Assembly: GCA_045539925.1 (NCBI GenBank)
Contig: JAZQGH010000145.1
Coordinates: 10,085 to 74,084, forward strand
Direction of reading: 5' to 3'
From: SFWF01 sp045539925
Lineage (GTDB): Bacteria > Bacillota > Clostridia > Oscillospirales > Acutalibacteraceae
Length of the DNA stretch: 64,000 nt
The notes under the pieces are model-generated. The model searched no databases and was not told the DNA's origin. It saw only the letters and a program-made list of their open reading frames with translations. Positions 16,274-23,084 of this stretch are shown piece by piece (position 1 is the stretch's first letter; every line of letters starts with the position of its first letter). The translations under genes were made by a program, and so were the position numbers.

Positions 16274-16310
16274 AAAAGCCTTGTTAACTTATCGTTGACA
16301 AGGCTTTTTT
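16274..16310 (+). terminator. Terminator after the gntR-ABC operon
   Basis: AAAAGCCTTGT pairs with ACAAGGCTTTT and is followed by further T residues. Its right arm also carries the -35 box of the next gene's promoter. Confidence 0.8.
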
Positions 16311-16322
16311 ATGTGTTAAAAT
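16295..16322 (+). promoter_or_regulatory. Promoter of the bioY-birA fusion gene
   Basis: TTGACA at 16295-16300, within the loop and right arm of the preceding terminator, and TAAAAT at 16317-16322, spacer 16. The expected transcription start near 16329 leaves only about ten bases before the TTG start codon at 16338. Confidence 0.65.
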
Positions 16323-16337
16323 TAGTTTGGTGATATT

Positions 16338-17618
16338 TTGTATAAAAATAAGCTTATAAACCTCTCTCTTTCCGCGCTTTTTACCGCGGTCATAGTAGTA
16401 TGTGGACTGATAACCGTCCCTGCGCCCGTACCCTTCACCCTGCAAACGCTGGGTGTATTTGCTGCAACCCTTTTTCTTGGTTCAAAGGGCGGCTTTTTGT
16501 CGGTTTTGGCATATATTTTGCTGGGTGCTGTGGGTATGCCTGTTTTTTCGGGATTTCTGGGCGGTGTAGGGGTCCTTTTCGGCCCTACGGGAGGCTATAT
16601 TTTAGGTTTTTTGTTTATACCGCTGACAACAGGACTGCTTTGTAGGTTCTTTTCAAAAAAAGGAAAGACAGTATACTGTTTTATCGGACTTATCCTTTGC
16701 TATGTTATGGGTAGTGTATGGTATGCCCTTTATACCGATGCCAATTCGTTTTTGACGGTGCTGACGGTGGGGGTTATCCCCTTTATTCTGCCCGATGTTG
16801 TAAAGCTTTTGTTAGCGGCAAAAATTTCGCAACTTTTAAGTGCCGCAACCGAAAGGTTTATCGGCGACACAGGAAAACTGAGTAGACACCGCATACGCAG
16901 AAGACTGAGTGAAGAAATCAGCGTTTTCACCTATGAAGAAATAGATTCCACTAATACCGAGGCGGTGCGAAAAATCCGAGAAGGAACAAGACTTCCTGCA
17001 CTTTTTGTTGCCGAAAAGCAAACCGCAGGCAGAGGAAGAAGAGGAAGGAGCTTTTATTCTTTAGGCGGAGTTTATATGACTTTAGCACTGCCCTCGTCAG
17101 AGGAGTTTGATGCTGTGCGACTTACCACCAAGGTAGCTGTAGCAGTGGCCGAGGCCATCGAAGAACTGACGGGTAAAAATGTTGGTATAAAATGGGTAAA
17201 CGACATATACCTTGACAATAAAAAGATATGCGGCATCCTCTGTGAGGCTGTAACCGACCCCGAAAACGGTACAACCATAGGTCATATCGTCGGAGTGGGT
17301 GTAAATCTCAATGTAAAAGATTTTCCCGACGAGCTTCTCGATATTGCGGGCAGCCTAGAGTGTAGCAGACTTTCAGGGGAACTGCTTGCGGCAAAAATCA
17401 CCGAAGAATTATTTAAGTATCTCAGAGACGGTCAGGAGTATATCGCCTCTTATAAAAAACGCTCTATCGTTATCGGAAAAGAAATACGCTACATAAAAAA
17501 CGGCACTGAATATACAGCAAAAGCCCTCGATATAGACCAAAACGGAGGGCTTTTAGTAGAAAATCCTCAGGGTACAGAGCTTCTCACCAGCGGGGAGATA
17601 AGCTTAAGGCTAAAATAA
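16338..17618 (+). CDS. BioY biotin transporter fused to biotin-protein ligase BirA
   Basis: A single 426-residue protein joins two functions. Residues 1 to about 170 are BioY, the membrane S component that binds biotin for ECF-type uptake: motifs TVPAPVPFTLQTLGVFAATLFLG, LAYILLGAVGMPVFSGF and GPTGGYILGF, with about six hydrophobic segments. After a basic linker (about 171-195, with RHRIRRRL) comes the biotin-protein ligase domain: STNTEA, the biotinyl-AMP loop GRGRRGR near 231-237, KWVNDIYLDNKKICGILCE, and a C-terminal SH3-like lobe. No DNA-binding domain is present, so it is a ligase and not a repressor. The frame is continuous, so this is not two genes joined by error within the window. The TTG start has a weak ribosome site (GGTGAT). 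The design would couple biotin entry to its attachment to carboxylases. Confidence 0.9.
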   Translation: MYKNKLINLSLSALFTAVIVVCGLITVPAPVPFTLQTLGVFAATLFLGSKGGFLSVLAYILLGAVGMPVFSGFLGGVGVLFGPTGGYILGFLFIPLTTGLLCRFFSKKGKTVYCFIGLILCYVMGSVWYALYTDANSFLTVLTVGVIPFILPDVVKLLLAAKISQLLSAATERFIGDTGKLSRHRIRRRLSEEISVFTYEEIDSTNTEAVRKIREGTRLPALFVAEKQTAGRGRRGRSFYSLGGVYMTLALPSSEEFDAVRLTTKVAVAVAEAIEELTGKNVGIKWVNDIYLDNKKICGILCEAVTDPENGTTIGHIVGVGVNLNVKDFPDELLDIAGSLECSRLSGELLAAKITEELFKYLRDGQEYIASYKKRSIVIGKEIRYIKNGTEYTAKALDIDQNGGLLVENPQGTELLTSGEISLRLK

Positions 17619-17676
17619 AGATCACTGATTTAGGTGACAGGCATTATAATGCAAGGTCGCTTTGAATCAGTGATTT
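17619..17676. terminator. Bidirectional terminator between convergent genes
   Basis: ATCACTGATT at 17621-17630 pairs with AATCAGTGAT at 17665-17674. GTGAC/GTCGC and the palindrome GCATTATAATGC extend the hairpin inward. Confidence 0.75.
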
Positions 17677-17692
17677 ATTATTTTATAAGGCT

Positions 17693-18481
17693 TTATACCT
17701 CTTTTTTAAGCTTTGGTATAAACTTTTCTGCAAACCTGCCCTTACCACGGTTTTTGATGTAAAAAAATCCAATAACGCTAAAAATTACCGCCCCAATAAA
17801 ATTAACCAGCAGGTCCTTCATTGTGTCGAAAAGCCCGATGTCTATATAACCCTCAACATCAATTAGCTTTCCGTTTACAGAGAGGCTCTGAATGTCTTCA
17901 ATGCGTACGGTTTTATTAGAATTTGTCGGGTCAAGCACTATACTGGCGATAGAATTTAAAATATGGTCCTTTTGCATATCGGTCTTTAAAAACACGTCAC
18001 AGCCAAACTCGAAAAACTCCCAGAATACGCCTATCGTCATCGAAAAGCAAAAGGCTACGATGGCTACAAAAAAGGGAGAAAGCTGAAATTTTATTTTTTC
18101 GTTCTGATTTAAAAGGTCTACAAGGGCGAAGCCTACTGCGGCGCATAAAAATCCGTTTACGGTGTGAAGCAGAGTATCCCAGTGGGGTATACGCACATAA
18201 AAATATGCAAGTTCTCCTAAAATCTCGGCGGCAAATATAAAAAGCAGCACGATTATTTCCAGTGTGGAGGGCAGTTCCAGCTTGAAGGTCTTCTCCACAA
18301 AAGAGGGAATAAGGAATAAGATCAAAGACAGACCGCAGATGTAGGCGGTCTCAAAATCTTTCCTGAATAATGCAACCACCAGTGCGGCAATCACGATAAT
18401 GCGCAGTATAACATATACCGCAAAGGTGATTTTGTTAGTCTTTATGTTGTTTTTTATTTCTTTAAGTGTATCGGTTAACAT
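17693..18481 (-). CDS. Integral membrane protein, YjdF/DUF2238-like
   Basis: A 262-residue membrane protein with about seven hydrophobic segments and a polar loop near the C-terminal third. The stretch RIPHWDTLLHTVNGFLCAAVGFALVDLLNQ followed by GVFWEFFEFGCD resembles the YjdF/DUF2238 membrane family, whose function is not established. The frame extends five codons further to an ATG at 18496, but GAGGTGG lies over those codons and six bases before the ATG at 18481, so the shorter start is preferred. It is divergent from queH. No link to its neighbours is evident. Confidence 0.72.
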   Translation of the reverse strand: MLTDTLKEIKNNIKTNKITFAVYVILRIIVIAALVVALFRKDFETAYICGLSLILFLIPSFVEKTFKLELPSTLEIIVLLFIFAAEILGELAYFYVRIPHWDTLLHTVNGFLCAAVGFALVDLLNQNEKIKFQLSPFFVAIVAFCFSMTIGVFWEFFEFGCDVFLKTDMQKDHILNSIASIVLDPTNSNKTVRIEDIQSLSVNGKLIDVEGYIDIGLFDTMKDLLVNFIGAVIFSVIGFFYIKNRGKGRFAEKFIPKLKKEV

Positions 18482-18536
18482 TGTTTTCCACCTCATATAA
18501 AAGGTAACGCCCCTTTGTTAAGTGAGTATTAACAAC

Positions 18537-18565
18537 TTGATATAAATGTGTAAATTTGATATAAT
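18537..18565 (+). promoter_or_regulatory. Promoter of queH
   Basis: TTGATA at 18537-18542 and TATAAT at 18560-18565 with a 17-base spacer. Confidence 0.8.
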
Positions 18566-18586
18566 ATACTAAAATCCATAAAAGGG

Positions 18587-19231
18587 GTGAGCAAACTGAA
18601 ACAGAATTTTTCTCTTATGACCGAGGCAGAAATAGAAAAGATAAAACAAAGCGGCTCAAAACCGTCTCTCCTGCTTCATGTCTGTTGCGCCCCCTGCTCA
18701 AGCTATGTGCTCGAATATTTAAGCTCGTATTTTAGTATTACCCTTTATTACTATAATCCCAACATTTCCCCCGAAAGTGAGTATCTTTTCCGTTTGGAAG
18801 AGCTAAGGAGACTGCTTAGCGAGTTTTCGGCAGGAAAGGATGTTAATATTCTACCCTGCGAGTATGACCCTCTTAGCTTTATAAATATTGCAAAGGGTCT
18901 TGAAGATCTGCCCGAGGGAGGAGAGCGGTGCAAAAAATGTTATCATCTCCGCCTTGAAAAAACAGCACAGGCGGCTAAAGAAAAACAGTTTGATTATTTT
19001 ACTACAACCCTTTCTATCAGCCCCTATAAAAATGCACAGTGGCTTAATGATATCGGAGCAGAGCTTTCAAAGGAATATGCGGTGCAGTACCTGTTTTCCG
19101 ACTTTAAAAAGAAAAACGGATACAAACGCTCTATAGAGCTTTCAAAGGAATATGATCTTTACAGGCAAGACTACTGCGGATGCGCCTACTCCAAGCGACA
19201 GGCTATGCTTGAAAAAAATGAGCATAAGTGA
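18587..19231 (+). CDS. queH: Epoxyqueuosine reductase QueH
   Basis: Catalyses the last step of queuosine synthesis in tRNA, reducing epoxyqueuosine; it is the non-orthologous replacement of QueG in many anaerobes. The 214 residues carry the family's Cys clusters: LHVCCAPCSSYVLEYL near residues 30-45, CKKCYHLRLEKTA near 112-124, and QDYCGCAYSKRQ near the C terminus. In studied QueH these bind a [4Fe-4S] cluster and a second metal site. The start is GTG 18587 with AAGGGG just ahead. The other que genes are not in the window. The following gene begins a surface-polymer cluster 54 bases further on and may be co-transcribed, but it is functionally unrelated. Confidence 0.92.
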   Translation: MSKLKQNFSLMTEAEIEKIKQSGSKPSLLLHVCCAPCSSYVLEYLSSYFSITLYYYNPNISPESEYLFRLEELRRLLSEFSAGKDVNILPCEYDPLSFINIAKGLEDLPEGGERCKKCYHLRLEKTAQAAKEKQFDYFTTTLSISPYKNAQWLNDIGAELSKEYAVQYLFSDFKKKNGYKRSIELSKEYDLYRQDYCGCAYSKRQAMLEKNEHK

Positions 19232-19285
19232 TATAATTATATGAGGTTTTAAAAAATCAATTCCCCTCGGAGGTATTGTTACAAT

Positions 19286-20092
19286 ATGAAACGCTTTTTT
19301 GCAGATATAAAAAAGTATAAAAATTATGTAGGCTATTCGGCAAAGTCAGAGCTTAAGGCCGAAGTAGCAGGCTCCTTTTTAAGTTGGCTGTGGTGGTTTT
19401 TAGATCCGCTGCTTTATATGCTTGTTTATTCTTTTATTGCTATTCTTATTTTCGGTAAAGGGGAGCCTCACTTTGCAGTTTTTGTTTTCACAGGTCTTAA
19501 TGTTTGGCAGTTTTTCAGCAAATCGGTAAAAACCAGTGTAAAACTTATTGTCAGCAACAAGGGTATAGTTACCAAGGTATATATGCCTAAGCATATGTTT
19601 ATTATTCAGAAAATGGGTGTATACGGCTTTAAAATGTTTGTATCCTTCCTGCTTACTGCAGTATTCCTTATAGTAGACGGTGTCTTTTTCGAGCCTGTGC
19701 AGATACATCTTTATATTCTGTGGATAATCCCTCTGTTTGCACTGCTCTTTGTAGGCACCTTTGCGGTATGCCTTCTTGTGATGCACTTCGGCGTTTTTGT
19801 AGAGGACCTTTCAAATGTGATAACTGTTGTGCTGCAACTGGGATTTTATGTTTCGGGTGTATTCTACTCTCTCGAAAACCGTCTTACAGGTCAGTATGCA
19901 CTGCTCGGTAAAATCCTGACAAACTGCAACCCCCTTGCCCTTATTATGACCGATATGCGAAGTGTTATCTTCGGTGACGGAAGTATGCACTATATGGCAC
20001 TTGTGGTCTGGTCTCTGCTTTCGGTAGCCGTAGCCTGTATTGGTATAAGAACGATATATAAGTTCGAAAACAGCTATGTTAAAATCATTTAA
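19286..20092 (+). CDS. ABC-2-type polysaccharide/teichoic acid export permease (TagG-like)
   Basis: Membrane half of an exporter for a lipid-linked surface polymer, 268 residues with about six hydrophobic segments. The N-terminal amphipathic part (RFFADIKKYKNYVGYSAKSELKAEV) and the following SFLSWLWWFLDPLLYMLVYS are typical of the TagG/KpsM/Wzm family, as is the C-terminal NCNPLALIMTDMRSVIFG. GGAGG precedes the ATG. Its partner ATPase begins immediately downstream. Together they would move the polymer built by the next genes to the outer face of the membrane. Confidence 0.9.
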   Translation: MKRFFADIKKYKNYVGYSAKSELKAEVAGSFLSWLWWFLDPLLYMLVYSFIAILIFGKGEPHFAVFVFTGLNVWQFFSKSVKTSVKLIVSNKGIVTKVYMPKHMFIIQKMGVYGFKMFVSFLLTAVFLIVDGVFFEPVQIHLYILWIIPLFALLFVGTFAVCLLVMHFGVFVEDLSNVITVVLQLGFYVSGVFYSLENRLTGQYALLGKILTNCNPLALIMTDMRSVIFGDGSMHYMALVVWSLLSVAVACIGIRTIYKFENSYVKII

Positions 20093-20105
20093 GGAGGAAA
20101 ACCAA

Positions 20106-20840
20106 ATGGCAGAATCTGTAATCTCGGTCAAAGACGTCAAGATAAGATATAGATTTCTTAAAAAGGTATCTATAATAAAGTCTATGTTTTCCTTCAAAAA
20201 GCTTAACAAGGCAGAATATTTTGAGGCGGTAAAGGGTGTTTCCTTTGAGGTCGAAAAGGGACAAATACTTGGTATAGTGGGTAAAAACGGAAGCGGAAAA
20301 TCCACAATGCTTAAGGCTATAGCAGGTATTTTTTCTCCCGACGAGGGCGAAATAGACCTTCACGGACATTCAGTGTCCCTGCTTTCCATCGGCGTAGGCT
20401 TTGTAACCTCTCTTACAGGCAGGGAAAATATATACCTTTCGGGAATGCTCCTTGGATTTACGAAGGAAAAAATTGACGAAAAGCTGGACGAGATAATCGA
20501 GTTTTCAGAGCTTGGAGAGTTTATCGATCGTCCTGTAAAAACCTATTCAAGCGGTATGTATTCCAAACTTGCCTTTTCTATAACCGCTATACTCGAAACC
20601 GAAATAATGCTTATAGACGAGGTGCTCAGCGTCGGTGACGCAAGGTTCAAGAAAAAGAGCTTTGAAAAAATGAAGAGCCTTATAGAAGATCGAAACAGAA
20701 CAGTTGTCATAGTCTCCCACAGCACCGAAACCCTGCAGAAGCTGTGTGATAATATTCTCTGGCTGCACGAGGGAAACATCAAAATGATGGGCCCCGTGTC
20801 AGAGGTGCTTCCCGCCTATAACGATTTTATGGCAAAATAG
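20106..20840 (+). CDS. ABC exporter ATP-binding protein (TagH-like)
   Basis: ATPase partner of the TagG-like permease, 244 residues. The frame is open to an ATG at 20076 inside the permease gene, but the strong site AAGGAGG at 20092 points to ATG 20106. Motifs: Walker A GKNGSGKST, then the characteristic SLLSIGVGFVTSLTGRENIYLSG of polysaccharide exporters, signature TYSSGMYSKLAF, Walker B MLIDEVLSVGD and switch VSHS. It lacks the C-terminal carbohydrate-binding domain found in Wzt proteins, so recognition of the polymer's end is not built in. Confidence 0.9.
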   Translation: MAESVISVKDVKIRYRFLKKVSIIKSMFSFKKLNKAEYFEAVKGVSFEVEKGQILGIVGKNGSGKSTMLKAIAGIFSPDEGEIDLHGHSVSLLSIGVGFVTSLTGRENIYLSGMLLGFTKEKIDEKLDEIIEFSELGEFIDRPVKTYSSGMYSKLAFSITAILETEIMLIDEVLSVGDARFKKKSFEKMKSLIEDRNRTVVIVSHSTETLQKLCDNILWLHEGNIKMMGPVSEVLPAYNDFMAK

Positions 20841-20843
20841 GTT

Positions 20844-22046
20844 ATGAAAAAGTTTTTCGAGAAGTTCAAAAAGGTAAAGCTTATAGATGTGCTGCATATA
20901 TTTTTGTTTTTAGCAGCACTGCCTATAGCCCTTATTTATCGTACAAAGCGTAAGGATTTGTGGCTTTTTTGCGACAACGGAACAGAAGCGTCAGATAACG
21001 GTTTTGTGCTTTTTAAATATGTTTGTCAGCACCATCCTGAGCAGGACTGCGTCTATGCGGTTTATAGAAGCAGTATCGATTTTGATAAGGTAAAAAATAC
21101 GGGACGTGTGGTAGAATACGGTAGTTTTCGTCATTGGGTGCTTTATCTTACCGCAAAGGTTAATATAAGTTCGCAAAAGGGCGGTAAGCCTAATTATGCT
21201 GTATGTAATCTTTTAGAGGTCTATGGCATACTTAAAAACAACAGAGTATTTGTGCAGCACGGCGTTATCCTCACCGATATAGAGTTTTTGTATTTTGAGA
21301 ATACAAAAATGAGTATGTTCGTCACCAGTACACAGCGTGAGTGGGAGTATGTAAACGGACATTACGGCTACCCCGAGGGTGTGGTAAGGCTTCTCGGTTT
21401 GCCCCGTTTTGACGGTCTGCACGGTCTGCAATGCAACAAGGGACAGATTCTTATAATGCCCACCTGGCGTGAGTGGCTGGGGGAGGCGGCGCTTTCAAAG
21501 AACCTGCAAAAGGATATTAAGAATTTCACCAACACCAAGTATTATAAAAAGTGGAGCGCACTTTTACATAGTCCAAAGCTTCGCGAGGTTTGCGAAAAAT
21601 ACGGATGCGAGGTGCTTTTCTATCTGCACCGCGATGCGCAGCGTTTTGCCGACTGCTTTAAAACCGATAACCCCTATGTTACGGTCTGCAAATATCCCGA
21701 GTATACAGCGGGTCAGCTTTTGAGGTCTGCCGCTTTTATGGTCACCGACTTTTCAAGCGTTCAGGCGGATTTCGCCTATATGAAAAAACCTCTTTGTTAT
21801 TTTCATTTCGATTATGATGAGTATTCCGAAAAGCATTATCATAAGGCATATTTCAACTATGAAAAGGACGGCTTCGGTCCCGTGTTCGAAAATGAACACG
21901 AGCTGGCAGAGTATATAGAAAAATCTGCCCAAAACGGATTTTCGGTATCAGAGCCGTATAGTACACGACATAAAGATTTTTTCACTCTCTATGATAGAGA
22001 AAACAGTAAACGTTGCTTTGATGCAATAAAGGAAAAATGGAGTTGA
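20844..22046 (+). CDS. CDP-glycerol/ribitol phosphotransferase-family protein (TagB/TagF-like)
   Basis: Membrane-associated glycosyl-phosphate transferase of the family that adds glycerol- or ribitol-phosphate units to a lipid-linked oligosaccharide. The 400-residue protein has an N-terminal hydrophobic segment (VLHIFLFLAALPIALIY) and then the GT-B-type fold with FVQHGVILTD (catalytic His), LLGLPRFDGL, MPTWREWLG and VTDFSSVQADFAYMKKPL, which forms the CDP-binding site. It lacks the extra N-terminal domain of polymerising TagF, so it is likely a primer-type enzyme like TagB, but the substrate is not proven. It begins four bases after the ATPase gene. Confidence 0.88.
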   Translation: MKKFFEKFKKVKLIDVLHIFLFLAALPIALIYRTKRKDLWLFCDNGTEASDNGFVLFKYVCQHHPEQDCVYAVYRSSIDFDKVKNTGRVVEYGSFRHWVLYLTAKVNISSQKGGKPNYAVCNLLEVYGILKNNRVFVQHGVILTDIEFLYFENTKMSMFVTSTQREWEYVNGHYGYPEGVVRLLGLPRFDGLHGLQCNKGQILIMPTWREWLGEAALSKNLQKDIKNFTNTKYYKKWSALLHSPKLREVCEKYGCEVLFYLHRDAQRFADCFKTDNPYVTVCKYPEYTAGQLLRSAAFMVTDFSSVQADFAYMKKPLCYFHFDYDEYSEKHYHKAYFNYEKDGFGPVFENEHELAEYIEKSAQNGFSVSEPYSTRHKDFFTLYDRENSKRCFDAIKEKWS

Positions 22047-22050
22047 CCCT

Positions 22051-23061
22051 ATGAGCTTCCCTACTACAAAGCCTATAGATTTTGTTATAATATGGGTGGA
22101 TGGAAACGACCCCGAGTGGCGTTTGGAAAAAGCTAAATACGACGGCAGTGTTGTAACCGCCTCCAACAGTGAGGTGCGCTACCGCGACTGGGATAACCTG
22201 CAGTTTTGGTTTCGCGGAGTGGAGAAGTTTGCACCGTGGGTCAATAAGATACACTTTGTAACCTGGGGACATTTACCCCAGTGGCTTGATACAAGAAACC
22301 CTAAGCTCAATATAGTCAGGCATACAGATTTTATCCCCAAAGAGTATCTTCCGACATTTAGTTCTCACACTATCGAGCTTAATCTCCACCGCATAGAGGG
22401 TCTCAGCGAGCAGTTTGTATACTTTAATGACGATATTTTTCTGACAGCCCCCGTCACACCCGAAGATTTCTTTAAAAACGGAAAGCCCTGCGATACGGTA
22501 GCTCAGGACTGTATCTTCTTCGGCAAGGACAGTGCAGGCTCCTTTAACGGTGCCGATGTTACGGTTGTTAATGCTCATTTCAGTAAAAAACAGGCTATAA
22601 AAAATAATTTAGGTCTGTGGTTCAACCCTAAAAACGGAATCAGAAATATTATCAGGACAACCCTTTTGATGCCTTGGCAGTGGTTCCCCGGTTTTTATTA
22701 TCAGCACACCGCAAACGGATTTTTAAAATCGGTTCTCAGCGAGGTGTGGAAGGCAGAGCCCGAAATACTCGGTGAGACCTGCTCCCATAAGTTTCGCAAA
22801 AGCGGAGATGTGAACCAATGGGTCTTCAAATTCTGGCAGATGGCAAAGGGCGAGGTTGCAGTGAGAAGTGACAAATTTTCTTACTGCTACCATATAAAAG
22901 AGACCAATTTTGCGGCTCTTCTCAGGGATATTCCCTCAAAGAGGAGAAAAATGCTCTGCATAAACGATACCGCCAGAACGATAGATTTCGAGAATAAAAA
23001 ACAACAGGTAAAGGAAGCCTTTGATAAACTACTTCCCGACAGATCCGCTTTTGAAAAATAA
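22051..23061 (+). CDS. Stealth-family sugar-phosphate transferase
   Basis: A 336-residue cytoplasmic enzyme of the Stealth family, which transfers hexose-1-phosphate units to make phosphodiester-linked surface polymers (for example the Neisseria capsule and N-acetylglucosamine-1-phosphotransferase in animals). The four conserved regions are visible: CR1 IDFVIIWVDGNDPEW near residues 10-24, CR2 RDWDNLQFWFRGVEKFAPWV near 47-66 with FVTWGHLPQWLD after it, the FVYFNDDIFLT metal-binding stretch near 123-133, and the C-terminal conserved part around VNQWVFKFW. It sits between two TagF-family genes, so the polymer probably contains both sugar-1-phosphate and polyol-phosphate links. Confidence 0.9.
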   Translation: MSFPTTKPIDFVIIWVDGNDPEWRLEKAKYDGSVVTASNSEVRYRDWDNLQFWFRGVEKFAPWVNKIHFVTWGHLPQWLDTRNPKLNIVRHTDFIPKEYLPTFSSHTIELNLHRIEGLSEQFVYFNDDIFLTAPVTPEDFFKNGKPCDTVAQDCIFFGKDSAGSFNGADVTVVNAHFSKKQAIKNNLGLWFNPKNGIRNIIRTTLLMPWQWFPGFYYQHTANGFLKSVLSEVWKAEPEILGETCSHKFRKSGDVNQWVFKFWQMAKGEVAVRSDKFSYCYHIKETNFAALLRDIPSKRRKMLCINDTARTIDFENKKQQVKEAFDKLLPDRSAFEK

Positions 23062-23084
23062 CGACGCTTCAAGGAGATTGCGAA

